This document shows positions 19,238 to 27,278 of a stretch of 64,000 bases of DNA, in pieces. This DNA is from Pseudomonas sp. 2FG (GTDB taxonomy: Bacteria; Pseudomonadota; Gammaproteobacteria; Pseudomonadales; Pseudomonadaceae): positions 1 through 64,000 of the forward strand of contig NZ_SCMP01000001.1 in the NCBI RefSeq assembly GCF_005502935.1, in the 5' to 3' direction. Below the pieces are notes generated by a model. That model was not told the origin of the DNA and made no database searches. It was given only the letters and a program-made list of their open reading frames with translations. The translations under genes and the position numbers were made by a program. Positions within the stretch are counted from its first letter, which is position 1; every line of letters starts with the position of its first letter.

Positions 19238-20230
19238 TCAGCCGAGGCTTACCAGCACGCGGCCTACCAGCTTACCCGCGAGAATCTGCCGAAGCGCTTC
19301 CGGTAGCTGCTCAAGACCCACTTCATGCGCCAGTGCGCCGAGATTATCCAATTTCCACTGCACGGATAGCCTGTCCCACATGGCGGCCTTGACCAGCAGC
19401 GGCAACTCGACCGAGTCAACACCCAGCAGATTGACCCCGCGCAGAATAAACGGCAACACACTGCCCTTGAACGCGACGCCGGCAGTCAGCCCGCAGCACG
19501 CCACACTGGCACCGTATTGCAGGGACTTGACCACGTTAAACAGGATATCGCCGCCAACGGTATCCACCGCCCCGGCCCACTGCTCTTTGAGCATCGGTTT
19601 GTCCGTGCCTGCCTGCAGCTCGCTGCGCTCGACTATCTGCTGGGCGCCAAGGCCTTTGAGAAACTCGCCTTGCCCGGCCTTGCCGGTAGAGGCGGCGACC
19701 TTATAGCCGAGGTTCGACAACAGCGCGACGGCCAGGCTACCGACGCCACCAGTAGCACCGGTGACCAGAACCGGACCGGCGTCAGGGTTCAATCCAGCCT
19801 GCTCCAGCTTGTCGATACACAGAGCAGCAGTCAGGCCAGCCGTTCCCAACACCATCGCCTCACGCAGCGATAGGCCTTGCGGACGCTTGATCGCCCAGGC
19901 CGCCGGTACCCGAATGTACTGAGCAAAACCACCCGCGGTATTCATCCCCAGATCGTAACCGGTGACTATCACTTCATCGCCACTAGCGAACTCGGCCACG
20001 CTCGACTCAGCCACCACGCCCGCCGCATCGATGCCTGGCGTATGCGGGTAGTTGCGGGTCACACCGCGGTTACCGCTGGCGGAGAGGGCATCTTTGTAAT
20101 TGAGCGAAGAGTACTGCACGCGGATCAACAACTCGCCGGGCGGCAGCTCGGAGGTGTCGCGCTCGACCAGCTTCTGCTCGAACGCACCGGCCGCGCCTTC
20201 GCTGACCAGTAACGCCTTGAATTTGCTCAT
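19238..20230 (-). CDS. MDR-family NADPH oxidoreductase, AcuI/YhdH type
   Basis: A 330-residue zinc-free medium-chain reductase. The N-terminal GroES-like domain has YSSLNYKDALSASG and TPGIDAAGVV. The NADPH-binding Rossmann domain has VTGATGGVGSLAV around residue 150-165. This is the acrylyl-CoA reductase (AcuI/YhdH) branch of quinone-oxidoreductase-like proteins, which reduce acrylyl-CoA to propionyl-CoA and remove a toxic electrophile. The ATG at 20230 with AGGAGAG upstream is preferred over a 12-residue extension. It faces cysI-DUF934 convergently and lies downstream of sohB. Confidence 0.9.
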   Translation of the reverse strand: MSKFKALLVSEGAAGAFEQKLVERDTSELPPGELLIRVQYSSLNYKDALSASGNRGVTRNYPHTPGIDAAGVVAESSVAEFASGDEVIVTGYDLGMNTAGGFAQYIRVPAAWAIKRPQGLSLREAMVLGTAGLTAALCIDKLEQAGLNPDAGPVLVTGATGGVGSLAVALLSNLGYKVAASTGKAGQGEFLKGLGAQQIVERSELQAGTDKPMLKEQWAGAVDTVGGDILFNVVKSLQYGASVACCGLTAGVAFKGSVLPFILRGVNLLGVDSVELPLLVKAAMWDRLSVQWKLDNLGALAHEVGLEQLPEALRQILAGKLVGRVLVSLG

Positions 20231-20284
20231 CCCGCTCTCCTTACTAGAAACCCAAGTAGCCGGCACCTATTAGCCGCAGCATGA

Positions 20285-21304
20285 TCACCAAAACCGCTGC
20301 TGCTGGAGCCGGCTCCACCAGCTCAGCAGCAACCGATCGAGCGCGACACTGGCCGCCAGGCCGACACGCTCCTGCAGGCTTTTCTTCTGCGCGTAGTGCA
20401 GTTGGAACACCTCGGCCACTTTGGCGCGCTCGGCGAGGTACTCATCGCTGGTCTTCAGCTCGTCGACCAGTTGCTTGCCTAGCGCAGCCTGGCCAAGCCA
20501 GATCTCGCCGGTGGCGACCTCAGCGATGGTCAGTTGCGGGCGGTAACGGGCAACGAAGTTCTTAAACAGCTCGTGAGTGATCTCCAGGTCTTCCTGAAAC
20601 TTCTCGCGACCCTTCTCAGTGTTCTCGCCAAACACCGTCAGCGTGCGCTTGTACTCACCGGCGGTGAGCACTTCGAAATCGATTTCGTGCTTTTTCAGCA
20701 AGCGATGGACGTTCGGCAACTGGGCCACCACGCCGATGGAACCGAGGATGGCAAAGGGTGAAGAGATAATTTTGTCGCCGATGCAGGCCATCATGTAACC
20801 GCCGCTGGCAGCGACCTTGTCCACACAGACCGTCAGCGGAACCCCAGCCTGACGGATACGCGCCAGTTGCGAAGAGGCCAAGCCGTAGCTGTGCACCATG
20901 CCACCACCGCTCTCCAGGCGCAGTACCACTTCATCCTGCGCCGTCGCCAGGCTCAACAGCGCGGTTACTTCATGGCGCAGGTGCTCGGTAGCCGAAGCCC
21001 TGATATCACCATCGAAGTCCAGCACGAAGACGCGCGGCTTGTGCTTGCCAACTTTTTTGCCCAGCTTGGCAGCCTTAGCCTCTGCTTTGCGAATGGCCTT
21101 CAGTTGCTCCTTATCCAACACCGACTGCTGCAAACGCTCATGCAGCGCCTTATAGAAGTCATTGAGTTTATGTACATCCAGTTGACCACCGTGCCTGCGA
21201 CCCTTGCCGCGCAGGACGGCAATCGCCACCAACACCACCACAATGGCCACAACCAGCGTTACCGTCTTGGCCAGAAAACCAGCGTACTCGGCTAAAAACT
21301 CCAC
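20285..21304 (-). CDS. sohB: SohB-type inner-membrane S49 protease
   Basis: About 339 residues with an N-terminal membrane helix (FLAKTVTLVVAIVVVLVAIAV), a basic linker and a signal-peptide-peptidase-A-like S49 domain. The catalytic serine is in KVAASGGYMMA and the family segment SSPFAILGSIGVV follows. SohB is thought to degrade membrane or secreted peptides on the periplasmic side. I place the start at a GTG (21304), eight bases after a strong TTGAGGGGGA motif. This matches the usual VEFLAEYAGFLAK N-terminus better than an ATG 20 codons upstream. Confidence 0.93.
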   Translation of the reverse strand: MEFLAEYAGFLAKTVTLVVAIVVVLVAIAVLRGKGRRHGGQLDVHKLNDFYKALHERLQQSVLDKEQLKAIRKAEAKAAKLGKKVGKHKPRVFVLDFDGDIRASATEHLRHEVTALLSLATAQDEVVLRLESGGGMVHSYGLASSQLARIRQAGVPLTVCVDKVAASGGYMMACIGDKIISSPFAILGSIGVVAQLPNVHRLLKKHEIDFEVLTAGEYKRTLTVFGENTEKGREKFQEDLEITHELFKNFVARYRPQLTIAEVATGEIWLGQAALGKQLVDELKTSDEYLAERAKVAEVFQLHYAQKKSLQERVGLAASVALDRLLLSWWSRLQQQRFW

Positions 21305-21536
21305 GCGTTCCCCCTCAAGTTTCCTTGCGACCGCCCGGCTTTGGGCGGCATTCATGTCAACCAAGCATACCGACGCTGCCTATCGCCGACCAGCGGCGAG
21401 CATGCGCAAGCTTAGTGGCAGCAAACAGACGTAAACCAGCGCCACGCAATTCAAACAAGCGTATGTTTTTTCGTTGACAGGCCCAATCTATCCTCATACC
21501 CTCGCGAAACTTTCACCGTAGCAGGATGACGCTGAC

Positions 21537-22247
21537 GTGGGCAGCATTTACCTGATTCGCCATGGCCAAGCCTCGTTCGGCGCGGCCGACTATGATGTGC
21601 TCTCTGAGATTGGCATTCGCCAGGCCGAAATATTGGGCAAGCACCTGGTCGAGCTCGGCGTGCGCTTCGATCGTTGCCTGAGTGGCAATCTGCTCCGCCA
21701 GCAGCATACCGCCAAGGCCGCCCTCGCCCAGTTCAGCGCCGCTGGCCTGGCCGTGCCGGAAATCGAAACGGACACCGCCTTCAACGAATTCGATGCCGAC
21801 GCGGTGATCCGCGCCCTGCTCCCGGACTTGCTTCCAGAAGAACCCGAAGCCCTGCATGTATTACGGAATGCTGCGCAGAACCGCGCCGAATTTCAGCGCC
21901 TGTTCGCACGCCTGATCGGTCGCTGGATCTCCGGCGAGCATGACCAGCCGGGCCTGGAAAGCTGGCAAGGCTTCGTCGACAACGTGCAGGCGGGCCTCGA
22001 ACGCATTCTCGAACAAGCTTCCAGCAAGGATAACGTTGGCGTGTTCACCTCCGGCGGCACCATCACCGCGCTGCTGCGGCTGATTACTGGAGTGCCTTCC
22101 GACAAGGCCTTCGAGCTTAACTGGCAAATCGTCAACACCTCTCTCAACCGCCTGAAGTTCCGCGGTCGCGAGGTGGCCCTGGCTTCCTTCAACAGCCATG
22201 TGCATCTGCAACTGTTGAAGGCGCCGGAACTCATCACCTTCCGCTGA
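21537..22247 (+). CDS. Histidine phosphatase (phosphoglycerate mutase-like) family protein
   Basis: A 236-residue cytosolic protein that starts with GTG. The catalytic IRHGQAS motif is at residues 7-13, a second conserved arginine lies in LSGNLLRQQHTA, and the distal His region is around FTSGGTITALL. Enzymes of this superfamily form a phosphohistidine and act on sugar phosphates, phosphoserine, nucleotides or protein phosphates; the substrate is not predictable here. It begins a same-strand run with the SCP2, phosphotransferase and SDR genes. Confidence 0.87.
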   Translation: MGSIYLIRHGQASFGAADYDVLSEIGIRQAEILGKHLVELGVRFDRCLSGNLLRQQHTAKAALAQFSAAGLAVPEIETDTAFNEFDADAVIRALLPDLLPEEPEALHVLRNAAQNRAEFQRLFARLIGRWISGEHDQPGLESWQGFVDNVQAGLERILEQASSKDNVGVFTSGGTITALLRLITGVPSDKAFELNWQIVNTSLNRLKFRGREVALASFNSHVHLQLLKAPELITFR

Positions 22248-22310
22248 GTTCCGGCCCACTGTGGCCCGCAAGGCCGCGAGAAAAACCTGAAAACTATAAA
22301 GGATCGAACC

Positions 22311-22625
22311 ATGACCACAGTTGCTGACATCGCCCAAACCATGCAATCCAAGTTCAACTCCGCCGCCGCTGCTGGCCTGGACCTGGTATTCGGCTTCAAA
22401 ATCGAGGATGGCGAGAATTTCTTCCTGACCGTCAAGGATGGCGCTTGCGAGCTGAGCCAAGGTGAATCGGCCAACGCCAACGTGACCCTGATCATGAACA
22501 CCGAAACCCTGCAAGGCATCACCAGCGGCGAAACCGACGGCATGCAGGCATTCATGGGCGGCAAACTGCGCGCCGAAGGCGACATGATGCTGGCGATGAA
22601 GCTGGGCGAGCTGTTCCCGGTCTAA
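22311..22625 (+). CDS. SCP2 sterol-carrier domain protein
   Basis: A 104-residue stand-alone SCP2 domain, with the family pattern FKIEDGENFFLTVKDG-like near residue 35 and GETDGMQAFMGGKLRAEGD near 75. SCP2 proteins bind acyl-CoA, fatty acids or other lipids in a hydrophobic tunnel. It sits 63 bases after the phosphatase gene and is closed by a strong terminator, while phosphotransferase and SDR genes follow. The grouping suggests a role in acyl-CoA or lipid handling, by inference. Confidence 0.9.
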   Translation: MTTVADIAQTMQSKFNSAAAAGLDLVFGFKIEDGENFFLTVKDGACELSQGESANANVTLIMNTETLQGITSGETDGMQAFMGGKLRAEGDMMLAMKLGELFPV

Positions 22626-22650
22626 GCATCTAAGCTGGTGCGGCACGATA

Positions 22651-22682
22651 AAAACCGGAGTCTTGGGACTCCGGTTTTTTTT
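22651..22682 (+). terminator. Strong intrinsic terminator after the SCP2 gene
   Basis: ACCGGAGTC and GACTCCGGT form a 9-bp stem with a 4-base loop, preceded by AAA and followed by eight T residues. Confidence 0.92.
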
Positions 22683-22833
22683 CGCCGCGAATCCGCCTTC
22701 AAACAGCAATCAGGCAGGCTGATTAACTGGCAACACGCTCGCCAATAAGGGACCTCGTAGCTTGTGACGCATCGCTAGCGGCATTAGATTAACCAATAGT
22801 CGAAGGCCCCCATCATAAGTAGAAGGGATAAGC

Positions 22834-23901
22834 ATGGCGCTTACTGACCAGTCCACCCGCATCCGCAATGGCGAAGAGCTCGACTCCGCCATCATTGACC
22901 AGTACCTCAAGGCGCATATTCCCGGCCTGACTGGCGAGCCACGCATCAGCCAGTTCCCCGGCGGTGCCTCAAACCTGACTTACCTGCTCGAATACCCGAA
23001 TCAGGAGTTCGTCCTGCGGCGTCCACCCTTTGGCCATAAAGCCAAATCGGCGCACGACATGGGCCGCGAGTACCGCATTCTCAACCAGCTCAACGCCGGT
23101 TTCCCCTACTGCCCGAAAGCCTATGTGCACTGCACCGACGAGTCGGTGATTGGCGCCGAGTTCTATGTGATGGAGCGGGTCAACGGCATCATCCTGCGCT
23201 CGGACATGCCGGCTGAGCTGAACTTCGATGCCGACAAGACCCGCGCCCTGTGCAAAAGCTTCATCGACAAATTCGTCGACCTGCACAACGTCGACTACCA
23301 CGCCTGCGGCCTCGGCGACCTGGGCAAGCCTGAAGGCTATGTACGGCGCCAGATCGGCGGCTGGAGCGACCGCTACGAGAAGGCCCTGACCCCCGACGCG
23401 CCGACCTGGGCAACCACCAGAGCCTGGCTGCAGGACAAGATGCCGGCCGACCATCGCAAGTCGAGCATCGTGCATAACGACTATCGCTTCGACAACGTCA
23501 TCCTCGACCCGGCCAACCCGATGAACATCATCGGCGTGTTGGACTGGGAGCTGACCACTATCGGCGACCCGCTGATGGATCTGGGCAACACCCTGGCCTA
23601 CTGGATCGAAGCCAATGACCCGCCGCCGGTGCAGCTGATGCGCCGCCAGCCGAGCAATGCGCCAGGCATGCTGACCCGCCAGGAATTCGTCGACTACTAC
23701 GCCGAGCGCGCGGGCATCGAGATCAAGAATTTCGACTTCTACTACAGCTACGGCCTGTTCCGCCTGGCCGGCATAGTGCAGCAGATTTACTACCGGTTCT
23801 TCCACGGCCAAACCCAGGACAAACGCTTCGCACAGTTCATTCAGATGAACAAACTGCTGGAGCACATGAGCCTGCAAGTCATCGACAAATCGACGCTGTA
23901 A
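22834..23901 (+). CDS. Phosphotransferase (APH) family protein, ACAD10/11 N-terminal type
   Basis: A 355-residue aminoglycoside-phosphotransferase-fold kinase. It has a glycine-rich loop region (GGASNLTYLL), catalytic-loop Brenner motif VHNDYRFDNVILD and metal-binding VLDWELTTIGDP. This subfamily resembles the N-terminal kinase domain of ACAD10/ACAD11, which phosphorylate 4-hydroxyacyl-CoAs on the way to beta-oxidation, and is not an antibiotic-resistance enzyme. It is followed after 53 bases by an SDR gene, as in many proteobacteria. The substrate assignment is family inference. Confidence 0.88.
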   Translation: MALTDQSTRIRNGEELDSAIIDQYLKAHIPGLTGEPRISQFPGGASNLTYLLEYPNQEFVLRRPPFGHKAKSAHDMGREYRILNQLNAGFPYCPKAYVHCTDESVIGAEFYVMERVNGIILRSDMPAELNFDADKTRALCKSFIDKFVDLHNVDYHACGLGDLGKPEGYVRRQIGGWSDRYEKALTPDAPTWATTRAWLQDKMPADHRKSSIVHNDYRFDNVILDPANPMNIIGVLDWELTTIGDPLMDLGNTLAYWIEANDPPPVQLMRRQPSNAPGMLTRQEFVDYYAERAGIEIKNFDFYYSYGLFRLAGIVQQIYYRFFHGQTQDKRFAQFIQMNKLLEHMSLQVIDKSTL

Positions 23902-23954
23902 TCCGGCTTAGAACTCTCGGCCCATAGCTCTCGCTTCATAACAAGGGGAACCCC

Positions 23955-24722
23955 ATGTCCAAGACCACACTGTTCGACCTCGACGGCAAAATCGCCTTCG
24001 TCTCGGGTGCCAGCCGCGGCATCGGTGAAGCCATCGCCAAACTGCTGGCGCAGCAAGGCGCCCATGTGATCGTCTCCAGCCGCAAGATCGAAGGCTGCCA
24101 GGCTGTGGCCGACGCGATCATCGCGGCTGGCGGCAAAGCCACGGCTATTGCCTGCCATATCGGCGAGATGGAACAGATTCAGAGCGTGTTCGCGCAAATC
24201 CGCGAGCAGTTCGGTCGCCTGGACATCCTGGTCAACAACGCCGCCACCAACCCGCAGTTCTGCAATGTCTTGGACACCGACCTGTCGGCCTTCCAGAAGA
24301 CCGTGGATGTGAACATCCGCGGCTACTTCTTCATGTCTATCGAAGCCGGCAAGCTGATGCGTGAGAACGGCAAAGGCAGCATCATCAACGTGGCCTCGAT
24401 CAACGGCGTTTCGCCGGGAATGTTCCAGGGCATCTACTCCGTGACGAAAGCCGCGGTGATCAATATGACCAAGGTCTTCGCCAAGGAATGCGCGCAGTTC
24501 GGCATCCGCTGCAACGCGCTGCTGCCCGGCCTGACCGACACCAAGTTCGCCTCGGCGCTGGTGAAGAACGACGCGATCCTGAATACCGCACTGCAGCAGA
24601 TTCCGCTCAAGCGCGTGGCAGACCCCAGCGAAATGGCCGGCACCGTGCTGTACCTGGCCAGCGATGCGTCCAGCTACACCACCGGCGTGGCGCTGAACGT
24701 GGATGGCGGCTTCCTCTCCTGA
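23955..24722 (+). CDS. SDR family NAD(P)-dependent oxidoreductase
   Basis: A 255-residue classical short-chain dehydrogenase. The cofactor motif is SGASRGIGE (about residues 16-24), NNAAT is near 95, catalytic Ser is in NVASING, and Tyr-Lys are in YSVTK. The C-terminal GVALNVDGGF is typical of 3-oxoacyl reductase-like members. An AAGGGGA ribosome binding site precedes the ATG. It is probably co-transcribed with the phosphotransferase gene and may act on hydroxyacyl-CoA. Its stop codon lies inside the left end of a MITE-like repeat. Confidence 0.9.
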   Translation: MSKTTLFDLDGKIAFVSGASRGIGEAIAKLLAQQGAHVIVSSRKIEGCQAVADAIIAAGGKATAIACHIGEMEQIQSVFAQIREQFGRLDILVNNAATNPQFCNVLDTDLSAFQKTVDVNIRGYFFMSIEAGKLMRENGKGSIINVASINGVSPGMFQGIYSVTKAAVINMTKVFAKECAQFGIRCNALLPGLTDTKFASALVKNDAILNTALQQIPLKRVADPSEMAGTVLYLASDASSYTTGVALNVDGGFLS

Positions 24723-24866
24723 GAACCTGTTCAAGATCGTCGCGAGCGCAGGTCAGGCAAGGCGAAAACAGGCGAGGAAGCGGAGTTTACGAGTGGTAAA
24801 TGAGCAGTCCGAGCCTGTTTTCAACGCAGCATGGTCAAGCGCAGCAGATATTGAAGAGGTTCTGAG
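24719..24866. mobile_element. MITE-like repeat with 20-bp imperfect terminal inverted repeats
   Basis: A 148-base element bounded by CTGAGAACCTGTTCAAGATC (left) and the inverse of CTCAGAACCTCTTCAATATC (right), matching at 17 of 20 positions. The inside has repeated CAGGCGAGGAAGCGGAG-like and GAGCCTGTTTTCAACGCAGC motifs that I recall as an abundant noncoding repeat in Pseudomonas genomes. No transposase is encoded, and it has no convincing gene. The left end overlaps the SDR stop codon, and a terminator follows 15 bases after the right end. Confidence 0.65.
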
Positions 24867-24881
24867 TGATCGCAACCATCG

Positions 24882-24908
24882 AAAAAGGGACCTTAAGGTC
24901 CCTTTTTT
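24882..24908. terminator. Bidirectional terminator after the MITE-like element
   Basis: AAAAAGGGACC, TTAA, GGTCCCTTTTTT form a nearly continuous palindrome with A and T runs on both sides, serving the SDR gene and the convergent gene at 24933. Confidence 0.92.
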
Positions 24909-24932
24909 TTACAATGTGCAAAACCAATCCGG

Positions 24933-25595
24933 TTATTGCCAGTCTTTCAACGCCTGATCCGCCGCCTGATTCAGCGGCTGCGCCAGCAAGCCCGTCGGCG
25001 ACAGGCTGACGGCATACACGGCGCCATCCGCCATCGGCAGGTAAGTCACCCGCAATGCCTGCGGCTTGAACAGAAAGAGATCGTGCTGCCCCAGCCGCAG
25101 CCAGCGCCAGAGATCGACGCCATACGGGCTCTGTGCCAAGGTTGCCTGCGCATGCTGGGCCAGTTCCTGCTGTTCGATAGCGAGGAAACGGCCGGAGAGT
25201 GTTTCCAGACGGTAACCCGGTTGCAAGCCGATCAGCGCCGCCAAGCCTTTCCATTGAAACATCCGCGCATCCAGCTGCCAGAGATCGCCTTCCAGGGGCA
25301 CAGTGCGCTCCTCTGCGCCCTCCAGCAGGTTGACGCGATAGCGTTGCGGGCCGTCCGCCTGAAAGCTCAGGGTCACCAGCGGCTTGCCTTCGGGCAGCGG
25401 TGTGTAACCGAGCAAATCATAGGCGACCAGCCCGACCAGCCCCGCTAACGCCAGAACAGCCAAGCCAAAGGTGCCGCGCAACCAGCCGAGAAACCAGCCG
25501 AGAAACCAATGCCGATTGAACAGGATGCGCGCAGCGACCAACACGGCCAGCAATGCCAGCAGCGCTATGCCCCAAGCCAAACCGTCGTACTGCAT
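24933..25595 (-). CDS. Conserved membrane-anchored protein of unknown function
   Basis: A 220-residue protein with two hydrophobic segments (about 5-24 and 40-62) and a soluble C-terminal domain of about 155 residues that should face the periplasm. Two copies of a 12-base tandem repeat at 25481-25504 encode the LGWFLGW stretch between the helices. Homologues in Pseudomonas are often labelled as a multidrug transporter component, but two helices do not support a transporter. It is alone, and convergent with the SDR gene. Confidence 0.75.
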   Translation of the reverse strand: MQYDGLAWGIALLALLAVLVAARILFNRHWFLGWFLGWLRGTFGLAVLALAGLVGLVAYDLLGYTPLPEGKPLVTLSFQADGPQRYRVNLLEGAEERTVPLEGDLWQLDARMFQWKGLAALIGLQPGYRLETLSGRFLAIEQQELAQHAQATLAQSPYGVDLWRWLRLGQHDLFLFKPQALRVTYLPMADGAVYAVSLSPTGLLAQPLNQAADQALKDWQ

Positions 25596-25694
25596 AAGCC
25601 CAATTCCTTCCGCCTGAAATAGCCGGCATTATGCGCAGCAACCCCGCAGCCGAACAGCCAGCTCGCTGCACAATCGGACACTAGTCGACTCTTT

Positions 25695-26480
25695 ATGCCC
25701 TTTCCTTTCGAGCTCGTGGTTGACCCCGCCACCCTGACGATTCTTGCCGCCGTGGCTTTTTTAGCCGGTTTTATCGACGCCATTGCCGGCGGCGGCGGCC
25801 TGCTGACCATTCCAGCACTACTCACCGCCGGGCTGCCACCGCATCTGGTGCTCGGCACCAACAAGCTGTGCGCCACCTTTGGTTCGGCTACCGCCAGCTA
25901 CACCTTCTACCGCCGCAAGTTGTTCGCTCCCCGGCAATGGCGTAACGCGCTGATCGGCACCGCGATTGGCGCCCTGCTCGGCGCCGGTTTGGCCCATTGG
26001 CTGCCAGCCGCCTGGCTGAATCAGATGCTGCCGGCAGTGGTCTTCGCTTGCGGGCTTTATCTGCTGTTCGGCCGCACGCCAGCCGCCCCGCTTAACCCGG
26101 ATGCACCCATCGCCACAGGCCGTCAGTGGTTACAGGGTCTGGGCCTGGGCTTTTACGATGGTGTTGCCGGGCCCGGCACCGGCGCCTTCTGGACGGTCAG
26201 CAGCCTACTGCTCTACCCGCTCGACCTGCTACGCGCCAGCGGCGTGGCGCGCAGCATGAACTTCGTCAGCAATGCCGCGGCGCTGGCGGTATTTATCGTC
26301 TCGGGGCAGGTTGCCTGGTTGCTCGGCATCAGCATGGGCATCGCCTTGATGGCCGGAGCCTTTCTCGGGGCGCGCACGGCCATCAAGGGCGGATCGAAGT
26401 TTATCCGCCCGGTCTTCATTCTGGTGGTGTTGGCCTTGACTGCGCGGCTAGCCTGGCAACACTGGTTCGGCATGGCCTAG
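25695..26480 (+). CDS. TSUP (TauE/SafE) family membrane transporter
   Basis: A 261-residue protein with about eight membrane segments and the two internal repeats of the TSUP family: [22 protein letters not shown] at the N-terminus (seen as [13 protein letters not shown]) and [15 protein letters not shown] in the second half. TSUP proteins export sulfite, sulfoacetate or other organosulfur anions. It is not next to the cysI group, so sulfite is only one possibility. Its 3' end overlaps the 3' end of nudC on the other strand by 33 bases. Confidence 0.88.
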   Translation: MPFPFELVVDPATLTILAAVAFLAGFIDAIAGGGGLLTIPALLTAGLPPHLVLGTNKLCATFGSATASYTFYRRKLFAPRQWRNALIGTAIGALLGAGLAHWLPAAWLNQMLPAVVFACGLYLLFGRTPAAPLNPDAPIATGRQWLQGLGLGFYDGVAGPGTGAFWTVSSLLLYPLDLLRASGVARSMNFVSNAAALAVFIVSGQVAWLLGISMGIALMAGAFLGARTAIKGGSKFIRPVFILVVLALTARLAWQHWFGMA

Positions 26481-27278
26481 GCGGCGTGCCACATAGAGGT
26501 CGATCAGGTAACGCGCAATCGAGCGCGCGGCCGGCAGGGGCGGCAGATTATCCAGCCTAAACCAACGCGCATCCTCGATCTCGTCGGGCTGCATGACGAT
26601 CTCGCCACCGGCATATTCGGCGTGGTAACCCAGCATCAGCGAATGTGGAAACGGCCAGCCCTGGCTGCCCAGATACTGCAGATTCTGAATTTCCAGCCCG
26701 ACTTCCTCGCGAACCTCGCGCGTCACGCAGTGCTCGACCGACTCCCCCGGCTCGACGAAACCCGCCAGGGTGCTGTAGATGCCCGGGACATAACGCGGAG
26801 AGCGCGCCAACAGGATCTCATCCCCGCGCGTCACCAGCACGATCATGCTCGGCGAGAGACGCGGGTAATGCTGCTGCTCGCAGCTCGGGCAGTACATCGC
26901 CCGCTCAGTGGCCGAGCGCTGCATGCGAGCACCGCAACTGCCGCAGAAACGGTACTGATCGGCCCAAGTCGCGACCTGGGCGGCAAATCCAAGCAGCCTG
27001 AACGTGTCGAAATCGGCCTGCAGCAGGAACTGCCGCAGCCCTTGCCAGGCACAACCGGACACGTCCGTTGCCTGGTCGAAATCGAGCAGATAGATCGGCT
27101 CGCCATCGAAATAGCCGAGGCCCTGCTCATCGCTGATCGGCAGATCCTGGCGCTTGAGCCAATCGCGAGGGAACAACACCCCGTTACTGTCGGCTAGAAA
27201 ATTCTGCCGATAATGCGCCAGGGCCCAACCGCCGGTTTGCTGGGGGTCTAGTACCGCAGGCTGCCAGCGCCGACTCAT
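26448..27278 (-). CDS. nudC: NADH pyrophosphatase / NAD-RNA decapping enzyme NudC
   Basis: A 276-residue Nudix hydrolase. It has a four-cysteine zinc site (CGSC and CPSC, around residues 105-125), then the Nudix box [20 protein letters not shown] (residues roughly 170-190), and the NudC-specific motif, here SQGWPFPHS where SQPWPFPxS is usual. NudC cleaves NAD(H) and removes NAD caps from RNA. The ATG overlaps the stop codon of the upstream ChpA-like gene by one base (TGATG), so it is probably translationally coupled to it. Confidence 0.95.
   Translation of the reverse strand: MSRRWQPAVLDPQQTGGWALAHYRQNFLADSNGVLFPRDWLKRQDLPISDEQGLGYFDGEPIYLLDFDQATDVSGCAWQGLRQFLLQADFDTFRLLGFAAQVATWADQYRFCGSCGARMQRSATERAMYCPSCEQQHYPRLSPSMIVLVTRGDEILLARSPRYVPGIYSTLAGFVEPGESVEHCVTREVREEVGLEIQNLQYLGSQGWPFPHSLMLGYHAEYAGGEIVMQPDEIEDARWFRLDNLPPLPAARSIARYLIDLYVARRLGHAEPVLPG

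Noticed and set aside
22834..23901. Aminoglycoside resistance gene
   Set aside because: The protein has the APH fold, but its motifs and the neighbouring SDR gene fit the acyl-CoA-linked ACAD10/11-like kinase branch.
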